NCBI GenBank assembly: GCA_044340025.1
Contig: JBIIUJ010000104.1
Coordinates: 1-9,248 of the forward strand
DNA: 9,248 bases
Direction: 5' to 3'
DNA from: JBIIUJ01 sp044340025
GTDB taxonomy: Bacteria; Pseudomonadota; Alphaproteobacteria; Caulobacterales; Aquidulcibacteraceae
The notes under the pieces were generated by a model, which worked only from the letters and a program-made list of their open reading frames with translations, made no database searches and had not been told where the DNA came from. Positions 5,225 to 9,248 of the stretch are shown here, one piece after another; the stretch's first letter is position 1, and every line of letters begins with the position of its first letter. The translations under genes were made by a program, and so were the position numbers.

Positions 5225-6234
5225 GCCGCCCGCGCCTCAGCTGCGGTGTCGATGGCGCGCAGCATCGCCAGGATCGAAGCGACGCGATCAAGATTAAGCG
5301 CCTCGGTCTGGCGCGCGATCGCGCGGACATCCTCCCAGGCGCTTGCGAGCCTTCCAGGTCCGACCTGAGCCGCGAACCGGGCCATGGCGGCGCTCTCGCC
5401 GGGCTCGATTTCGCTTACCGCCAGCCCAGCGCCCGCACGGCCTGCGCGCGCCAGCCAATCCGCAATGATCTCGGCGCTGAGAGAAAAGCTCGCTTCCGTT
5501 GCGCCGCCTTTGGCGGCGAACGCCGTCTGCGCCCCCAGCGGCGCGCGTGGCGCCGCCTCAAGCGCCGCCGCACAAAGGCGGTAGAGCCCCGCTCCGCCAG
5601 CGGCGTCCAGCGCCAGCGCCCGACCGGGACGCCCGCCAGCAAGGCCCCCTGCAGCAGACTCGATCGGGCGCAGCATGATCCGCCGGCAGCGCGAGCGGAT
5701 CGTGGGCAGCACCGCCCCGGGCGAGTGGGCAAGAATGATCACCACCCCTCCAGGCGGAGGCTCTTCGAGCGCCTTCAGGATGCCATTGGCGCCTTGCCGG
5801 TTCAGGTCGTCGGCCGCGTCGATCAGCGCCACGCGCCGGCCCCCGAGGGCGGGCTTCAGGCTGAAAAAGCCGGAGAGCCGCCGCGCCTCTTCAGCCGGGA
5901 TCTCGGATTTGGGCCGCGCCGCGCCCTCCTCCCACGGTCGCCGGATCAGCAGGAAGTCGGGATGGCTCAGCGCCTCGATCATGCGGCAGACGGGATCTTC
6001 CGGCGCTGTCGAAAGCGGCCTGCCCGGGCCCGGCGCCGCGCCAAGCAGCCGCCGGATGAAACGATAGGCGAGCGTGGCCTTGCCCACGCCCTCCGGCCCC
6101 ATGATCAGCCAGCCATGGTGCAATCGCCCCCCAGTCAGCGCCCGCGCCAGCGCGGCTTCGGCCTCCTCATGCCCCTGAAGGGCATAGACGCTGCGCGGAT
6201 GGGGCGCGTTGATCAGACGATCGGCCTCGTTCAC
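5221..6234 (-). CDS. holB: DNA polymerase III subunit delta prime
   Basis: The delta-prime subunit is the rigid 'stator' of the clamp-loader complex, which works with tau/gamma and delta to load the beta clamp at replication forks. The product has 337 residues. An AAA+ domain begins with L-Q-G-H-E-E-A-E-A-A-L and H-H-G-W-L-I-M (39-45). The P-loop is G-P-E-G-V-G-K-A-T (46-54), Walker B-like V-A-L-I-D-A-A-D-D-L-N is at 135-145, L-E-E-P-P at 156-160, and the S-R-C motif at 181-183, as expected for delta prime. The P-loop residue after Lys is Ala, where ATPases have Ser/Thr, consistent with a non-hydrolysing subunit. No zinc-binding cysteine cluster is seen. I chose the GTG at 6234 because it overlaps the tmk TGA as GTGA, fitting the coupled pattern of the operon. 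An in-frame ATG at 6312 would add 26 unrelated, Arg-rich residues inside tmk. The C-terminal third is alanine-rich and less conserved. Confidence 0.93.
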   Translation of the reverse strand: MNEADRLINAPHPRSVYALQGHEEAEAALARALTGGRLHHGWLIMGPEGVGKATLAYRFIRRLLGAAPGPGRPLSTAPEDPVCRMIEALSHPDFLLIRRPWEEGAARPKSEIPAEEARRLSGFFSLKPALGGRRVALIDAADDLNRQGANGILKALEEPPPGGVVIILAHSPGAVLPTIRSRCRRIMLRPIESAAGGLAGGRPGRALALDAAGGAGLYRLCAAALEAAPRAPLGAQTAFAAKGGATEASFSLSAEIIADWLARAGRAGAGLAVSEIEPGESAAMARFAAQVGPGRLASAWEDVRAIARQTEALNLDRVASILAMLRAIDTAAEARAA

Positions 6235-6857
6235 GGCAGTCGCTCTATGATCAGGGCCAGCGCCGCTGTGCACACGGCCTCTGCTGGCGCTTGCGCGTCC
6301 AGGACGCGGCACCGATGCGGCTCGCGTGCTGCAATATCCAGAAACGCCGCGCGCAACGCCTGATGGAAGGCCACGCCTTTGGCTTCGAACCGGGCTTCGC
6401 CGCCCTGGCGTGCTGCAGCGCGCGCCAAACCGACGTCGACGGGCAGGTCGAGAATGAGTGTCAGATCAGGCCGGGTCTGTGCGATGGTCAGCACGTCCAG
6501 CGCCTCGATCGCGGCCCGGCCCAGCCCGCCGGCATAGCCCTGATAGGCCATGGTGGAATCGCAGAACCGGTCGCACAGCACGATGGCGCCTTCGGCGAGG
6601 GCCGGCGCGATCACCCGGGCGACATGGTCGGCCCGGGCGGCATAAACAAGCAGAGCCTCCGAAAGCGGCCCCCATCGGTCAGCCTCGCCGGTGACGAGCA
6701 GGGCGCGGATCTGTTCTGCGCCGGCGGTGCCGCCAGGTTCGCGCGTTTCAACCACGCGAAGGCCGCTTGCACGCAGCGCCGCCGCCAGCCCAGCCCGAAG
6801 GGTGGACTTGCCGCCCCCCTCCCCGCCTTCGATCGTGATGAACAAGCCTCGGCCCAT
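6231..6857 (-). CDS. tmk: Thymidylate kinase
   Basis: Thymidylate kinase phosphorylates dTMP to dTDP using ATP, an essential step in dTTP synthesis, in the cytoplasm. The 208-residue protein has the usual length and motifs. I-T-I-E-G-G-E-G-G-G-K-S-T (7-19) is the P-loop. T-R-E-P-G-G-T (38-44) is the dTMP-binding segment. D-R-F (96-98) and S-T-M-A-Y-Q-G-Y (101-108) bind substrate. The LID loop A-R-Q-G-G-E-A-R-F-E (149-158) carries arginines. The ATG at 6857 is taken because homology starts at once (M-G-R-G-L-F-I-T-I-E-G). No clear Shine-Dalgarno precedes it, and an out-of-frame ATG lies eight bases upstream. The gene follows rlpA after 47 bases containing a GC hairpin, and its stop overlaps the holB GTG. 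Replication genes tmk and holB are commonly paired in bacteria. Confidence 0.97.
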   Translation of the reverse strand: MGRGLFITIEGGEGGGKSTLRAGLAAALRASGLRVVETREPGGTAGAEQIRALLVTGEADRWGPLSEALLVYAARADHVARVIAPALAEGAIVLCDRFCDSTMAYQGYAGGLGRAAIEALDVLTIAQTRPDLTLILDLPVDVGLARAAARQGGEARFEAKGVAFHQALRAAFLDIAAREPHRCRVLDAQAPAEAVCTAALALIIERLP

Positions 6858-6872
6858 GACGGCATGGGTCTA

Positions 6873-6891
6873 GCCCCCGCCCGGCGGGGGC
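6873..6891 (-). repeat. GC hairpin between rlpA and tmk
   Basis: GCCCCCG (6873-6879) and CGGGGGC (6885-6891) pair perfectly around a 5-base loop, filling much of the 47-base gap between the rlpA stop and the tmk ATG. No T-run follows on the minus strand, so full termination is not expected. It may attenuate read-through, stabilise the upstream mRNA, or hold down tmk translation, since it ends 15 bases before the tmk start. Confidence 0.55.
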
Positions 6892-6904
6892 GCCAGAGGC
6901 AGGC

Positions 6905-7765
6905 CTAGTTGCTGATCACCCGAGCGTCGGGCATGCCAAGTTCGGCAATCCGGATGAGTTTGGCGTTCGCATCATCGCGCGATCCAGCATGCACGAGCAA
7001 GCGATAGAGGGTTGAGCCATTGATCTGGCGCGCCTCAATCTCGGTTTTCCCGACATTGGTCAGGCGGGCCCGGGCGCGGCGCGCGTTGGCTTCGGTCGAG
7101 AAAGCGCCCGCCTGAATGCGCACAGGCGCTGCGGCTGCTTCTGCAACCCGCAATTGAGGCCGGGGCGCAGGCGGGGGGATCGGCGCAGGGGCAGCCGCTG
7201 GCGCGGGGCCCAGATAGCGCGCCCGCACCCGCGCGGTCTCGCCCGCTTTCAGACCCAGAGCGCGCGCCGCTGCTGGCGACAGATCGAGCATCCGGTCCTG
7301 CTGGAATGGGCCGCGGTCATTCAGGCGCACCGTGACGGTTTTGCCTGTTGCGACATCGGTGACTTCAAGCAGGCTGGGAAGTGGCAACGTCGGGTGGGCG
7401 GCGGTCAGGGCGCCCGCGCTCAAGGTTTCCCCATTGGCGCTGCGCCGTCCCATGAGGTCGCCCGCCATGACGCCGGCGACGCCCGTTTCGTTGAAGGTGG
7501 GCTCATGGGCGGGCATGTACCACAGGCCCGCCCGGTTGTAGGGCGCACCCAGACGCTGGTGCGGGGCAAGCGCCCCACGATCAGCGGGTGCTGCAACAGG
7601 CGCCGTCCGAGAGGCGGCGGCTTCGACAGCGGCGCGCAGACTGGACTGTCTCGTCTCGGAGACGGCTGAAAATCCGCTATCGCGCGTCTCGGCCGCCGCA
7701 GGCGCGGCGATGCAGACCAGAGCGATGCTTGCGCTGAATGTCAGCGCCCGGACAGCGAAGCGCAT
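6905..7765 (-). CDS. rlpA: RlpA-like septal ring protein (DPBB + SPOR)
   Basis: RlpA proteins are exported septal proteins. Some are lytic transglycosylases that act on peptide-free ('naked') glycan strands, and their SPOR domain binds such strands at the division site. The 286-residue product has a signal peptide (M-R-F-A-V-R-A-L plus a hydrophobic core, likely cut after A-A-A at about 25). A low-complexity segment follows, then a double-psi beta-barrel (about 78-175), a Pro/Ala linker (186-207) and a SPOR domain (213-286, V-R-I-Q-A-G-A-F-S). In the barrel, A-N-G-E (110-113), T-A-A-H (121-124), P-L-P-S and V-R-L-N-D-R-G-P-F (146-154) match RlpA. The usual A-S-W-Y-G segment is G-V-M-A-G here, and the Asp after G-E-x-[YF] is Ser. 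There is no canonical lipobox before Cys18 (A-L-V-C), so it is probably a secreted periplasmic protein rather than a lipoprotein. The start at 7765 has a strong Shine-Dalgarno (AAGGGAAGA). It is the first gene of the operon. Confidence 0.9.
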   Translation of the reverse strand: MRFAVRALTFSASIALVCIAAPAAAETRDSGFSAVSETRQSSLRAAVEAAASRTAPVAAPADRGALAPHQRLGAPYNRAGLWYMPAHEPTFNETGVAGVMAGDLMGRRSANGETLSAGALTAAHPTLPLPSLLEVTDVATGKTVTVRLNDRGPFQQDRMLDLSPAAARALGLKAGETARVRARYLGPAPAAAPAPIPPPAPRPQLRVAEAAAAPVRIQAGAFSTEANARRARARLTNVGKTEIEARQINGSTLYRLLVHAGSRDDANAKLIRIAELGMPDARVISN

Positions 7766-7812
7766 TCGGCTCTTCCCTTGCTGCGCAGGCCGCGCATGGT
7801 GCGCCGCCCTAC

Positions 7813-7841
7813 CCCGCTGCGGAATGTTTTCCGTCAGCGGG
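7813..7841 (-). promoter_or_regulatory. Strong hairpin in the rlpA leader
   Basis: CCCGCTGCGGAA (7813-7824) and TTCCG-T-CAGCGGG (7829-7841) form a 12-bp stem with one bulged T and a 4-base loop. It lies 48-76 bases before the rlpA ATG, inside the probable 5' untranslated leader. No T-run follows on either strand, so it is not a simple terminator. It does not cover the rlpA Shine-Dalgarno. It may stabilise the leader or bind a regulator. Confidence 0.55.
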
Positions 7842-7861
7842 CCCATCTAATCACACAGGGC

Positions 7862-7878
7862 CTAACCTTAGCCTTAAC
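7862..7878. promoter_or_regulatory. TTAA-type tract upstream of rlpA (weak CtrA-like site)
   Basis: The plus strand reads CTAACCTTAGCCTTAAC. It has one good TTAAC half-site (7874-7878) and a degenerate partner, against the CtrA consensus TTAA-N7-TTAA of Caulobacterales and relatives. At the exact 7-base spacing the partner is TAAC (2 of 4 matches); one base off it is CTAA. It lies 97-113 bases before the rlpA start, where a regulator of a cell-division gene could act. This is speculative. Confidence 0.2.
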
Positions 7879-7920
7879 AGCGAGAGCGCATTTCAGCCGC
7901 GGTTGCCGCTGCTTCAGGTT

Positions 7921-7949
7921 TTGCCGCAGGCGCAGGCGAGCGCTATGCA
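7921..7949 (+). promoter_or_regulatory. Candidate promoter of the oxidoreductase gene
   Basis: TTGCCG (7921-7926) and TATGCA (7944-7949) are separated by 17 bases and end 36 bases before the ATG at 7986. They match the sigma-70 consensus at 4 of 6 and 3 of 6 positions, so this is only a candidate. Confidence 0.3.
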
Positions 7950-7985
7950 TGCCGGAACAATCACGAGGAATGGAGGAAGACGCCA

Positions 7986-8996
7986 ATGGCGACGATCACG
8001 ACCCGCGCGGTCTGCCTGAAGGAGCGGCCCGTCGGCCTTCCCGGCCCGGAACATTTCGAACTGAAGACGCTGGAGGCGGCGCCCCCTGCTGATGGGCAGG
8101 TGCAGGTGCGCAACCTGTTCATGTCGGTCGATCCCTACATGCGCGGGCGGATGTATGACCGGCCGAGCTATGTCCCGCCGTTCCAGATCGGCGCCCCGCT
8201 CGAAGGCGGCGCCATCGGCGAGGTTGTCGCCTCTGCCGATCCGGGTTTCCAGCCGGGCGATCTGGTCAGCTCCATGTTCGGCTGGCGCGAGGCCTTCACG
8301 GCTTCGGCCAAGGCGGTCCAGAAGATCGACCCGCATGGCCTTCCAGCGGAAGTGTTTCTGGGCGCAGTCGGCATGCCAGGCCTGACGGCCTATGCGGGCT
8401 TTCTCGAGATCGGCAAGCCCCAACCAGGCGAAGTGGTGTTTGTTTCCGGCGCGGCTGGCGCTGTGGGATCGGTGGTTTGCCAGATCGCGAAGATCAAAGG
8501 GTGCACGGTCGTGGCCTCGGCCGGCTCCGACGAGAAAGGCCGCTGGCTGAAGGAAGTCGCCGGCGTCGATGCGGTGGTGAATTACAAGACGTGCGGGAAC
8601 CTGCTGGAGGCGGTGCGCAAAGCCGCGCCGAAGGGCATCGACATCTATTTCGACAATGTCGGCGGAGAGCACCTCGAAGTGGCGCTCGAACTTGCCCGCC
8701 CCCTGGCCCGCTTCGCCGAGTGCGGGATGATCTCGCGCTACAACGACACCGCGCCGGCGCCCGGGCCTGCAAACCTCATCTATGTGATCGGCAAGAGCAT
8801 CACGATGCAGGGTTTCATCGTCACGAATTACGCCCACCTTCAGGGCCAGTTCGTGAGGGACATGGCCCAATGGATCAGCGAAGGCCGCCTGAAGTGGGAA
8901 GACACGGTCTATGACGGGATCGACAATGCCGTCGCCGCCTTTCAAGGGCTCTTTCAGGGCGCCAACACCGGCAAGATGTTGGTGAAGCTTTCCTGA
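7986..8996 (+). CDS. NADP-dependent oxidoreductase, CurA / leukotriene B4 dehydrogenase-like MDR family
   Basis: This is a zinc-free medium-chain dehydrogenase/reductase that uses NADPH to reduce activated C=C bonds of enones and 2-alkenals (relatives: E. coli CurA, mammalian prostaglandin reductase, plant alkenal reductases). The 336-residue product matches the family. It has the N-terminal catalytic fold with F-M-S-V-D-P-Y-M-R-G-R-M (45-56), G-A-P-L-E-G-G-A-I-G-E-V (69-80), G-D-L-V and the Rossmann motif S-G-A-A-G-A-V-G-S (154-162). D-I-Y-F-D-N-V-G-G is at 219-227, G-M-I-S-R-Y-N follows, and the C-terminus is A-N-T-G-K-M-L-V-K-L. No structural or catalytic zinc cysteine set is seen. A good Shine-Dalgarno (GGAGGA) precedes the ATG at 7986. 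The gene stands alone, divergent from rlpA, with its own candidate promoter and a terminator hairpin after it. The likely role is detoxification of reactive carbonyls; the substrate cannot be read from sequence. Confidence 0.93.
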   Translation: MATITTRAVCLKERPVGLPGPEHFELKTLEAAPPADGQVQVRNLFMSVDPYMRGRMYDRPSYVPPFQIGAPLEGGAIGEVVASADPGFQPGDLVSSMFGWREAFTASAKAVQKIDPHGLPAEVFLGAVGMPGLTAYAGFLEIGKPQPGEVVFVSGAAGAVGSVVCQIAKIKGCTVVASAGSDEKGRWLKEVAGVDAVVNYKTCGNLLEAVRKAAPKGIDIYFDNVGGEHLEVALELARPLARFAECGMISRYNDTAPAPGPANLIYVIGKSITMQGFIVTNYAHLQGQFVRDMAQWISEGRLKWEDTVYDGIDNAVAAFQGLFQGANTGKMLVKLS

Positions 8997-8998
8997 GC

Positions 8999-9030
8999 GT
9001 GCGGGCCCTGCGCCCGCACCTTCTGATTTT
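8999..9030 (+). terminator. Probable intrinsic terminator after the oxidoreductase gene
   Basis: GTGCGGGC (8999-9006) and GCCCGCAC (9012-9019) form a perfect 8-bp GC-rich stem with a 5-base loop, starting two bases after the TGA stop. It is followed by the T-rich CTTCTGATTTT. The stem is strong but the T-tract is interrupted, so termination may be partial. Confidence 0.75.
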
Positions 9031-9033
9031 GCT

Positions 9034-9063
9034 CGCGACGGGTGGTCGCGGCCTCGCTATAAG
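9034..9063 (+). promoter_or_regulatory. Inverted repeat and -10-like element before the last gene
   Basis: CGCGAC (9034-9039) and GTCGCG (9045-9050) are a perfect inverted repeat with a 5-base spacer. Eight bases later TATAAG (9058-9063) resembles a -10 box, 36 bases before the ATG at 9100. No good -35 sits at the right distance; the dyad occupies that space. It could be an operator or activator site for the downstream gene. Confidence 0.35.
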
Positions 9064-9099
9064 CCCGCGCGTCATCGACCAGGAAAGCTGAAAACCGCC

Positions 9100-9248
9100 A
9101 TGAGCCGGCTGTTCGACAACTATGTGATGGTGGACTGGAGCGCAGCCTCCAAGCCGACGACCGGGGCGGATTCGGTATGGGTGGGCGTGCTTAAGCGGGA
9201 CGTGCGCCTTCAGTTGCGCTTTGAGCACCACAACCCGGCGACACGGCG
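9100..9248 (+). CDS. Hypothetical protein with V-D-W-S-A-A-S N-terminus (cut by right edge)
   Basis: Only 49 codons are visible, from the ATG at 9100. They begin M-S-R-L-F-D-N-Y-V-M-V-D-W-S-A-A-S-K-P and continue T-G-A-D-S-V-W-V-G-V-L to H-H-N-P-A-T-R. The hydrophobic strand followed by V-D-W-S suggests the first strand and catalytic Asp of an RNase H-like fold, as in DUF429-type proteins. From memory, alphaproteobacterial proteins with this start are often labelled molybdopterin-guanine dinucleotide or cobalamin biosynthesis (CbiG) proteins, but those labels are weakly grounded and nothing in the visible part tests them. A Shine-Dalgarno-like AGGAAAG lies at 9081-9087, 12 bases before the ATG, slightly farther than usual. 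Function unknown. Confidence 0.75.
   Translation, partial: MSRLFDNYVMVDWSAASKPTTGADSVWVGVLKRDVRLQLRFEHHNPATR

Noticed and set aside
5152..6363. 403-codon plus-strand frame opposite holB and tatD
   Set aside because: It is extremely Arg-rich with no recognisable domain, and antisense to two well-supported genes joined by start/stop overlaps.
7914..8945. 343-codon minus-strand frame opposite the oxidoreductase
   Set aside because: The plus-strand protein is an unmistakable MDR-family enzyme with a good ribosome site and a terminator; the antisense frame is a shadow.
1..9248. CRISPR arrays, tRNA/rRNA genes, insertion sequences, prophage or defence genes
   Set aside because: I saw no spaced direct repeats, tRNA-like cloverleaf, transposase motifs or terminal repeats anywhere in the window. 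Base composition is even apart from small AT-rich intergenic patches.

Overview
The window is GC-rich, densely packed chromosomal DNA. It most likely comes from an alphaproteobacterium, perhaps of the Caulobacterales/Hyphomonadaceae/Maricaulaceae type. This rests on the codon use, on a LexA N-terminus of the alphaproteobacterial kind with a GTTC-N7-GTTC SOS box, and on the style of the RlpA, TatD, PhnP-like and delta-prime proteins. There is no sign of a mobile element, CRISPR array, tRNA or rRNA. Most of it is housekeeping.

Layout, left to right. (1) Positions 1-1218, minus strand: the N-terminal part of lexA runs off the left edge. A promoter with a perfect SOS box lies upstream of it, and then comes mazG (NTP pyrophosphohydrolase). 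(2) Positions 1215-2558, minus: a GPH-type sugar/cation symporter whose stop codon overlaps the mazG start (ATGA). (3) Positions 2559-2829: a divergent intergenic region with dyads and a strong hairpin. (4) Positions 2830-3537, plus: an unrecognised 235-residue soluble protein. (5) Positions 3538-3629: a short convergent gap with a (CA)12 microsatellite and two inverted repeats. (6) Positions 3630-7765, minus: the operon rlpA - tmk - holB - tatD - PhnP-like metallo-hydrolase. Its last four genes are chained by 4-bp start/stop overlaps. (7) Positions 7766-7985: a divergent regulatory region with a large rlpA leader hairpin and a candidate promoter for the plus-strand gene. (8) Positions 7986-8996, plus: a CurA-type NADP-dependent oxidoreductase followed by a terminator hairpin. 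(9) Position 9100 to the end, plus: the start of a gene with a V-D-W-S-A-A-S N-terminus, cut by the right edge.

How the genes work together. The minus-strand operon joins cell-wall/septum remodelling (RlpA), dTTP supply (Tmk), the replicative clamp loader (delta prime), a TatD-family metal-dependent nuclease and a metallo-beta-lactamase-fold hydrolase. This mixes DNA replication with division and nucleotide or phosphodiester turnover. LexA and MazG (DNA-damage response and nucleotide-pool cleaning) sit together at the left. I found no convincing new multi-gene system. The most notable items are the SOS box, the (CA)12 tract, the divergent RlpA barrel, the strong rlpA leader hairpin and the unrecognised plus-strand gene.
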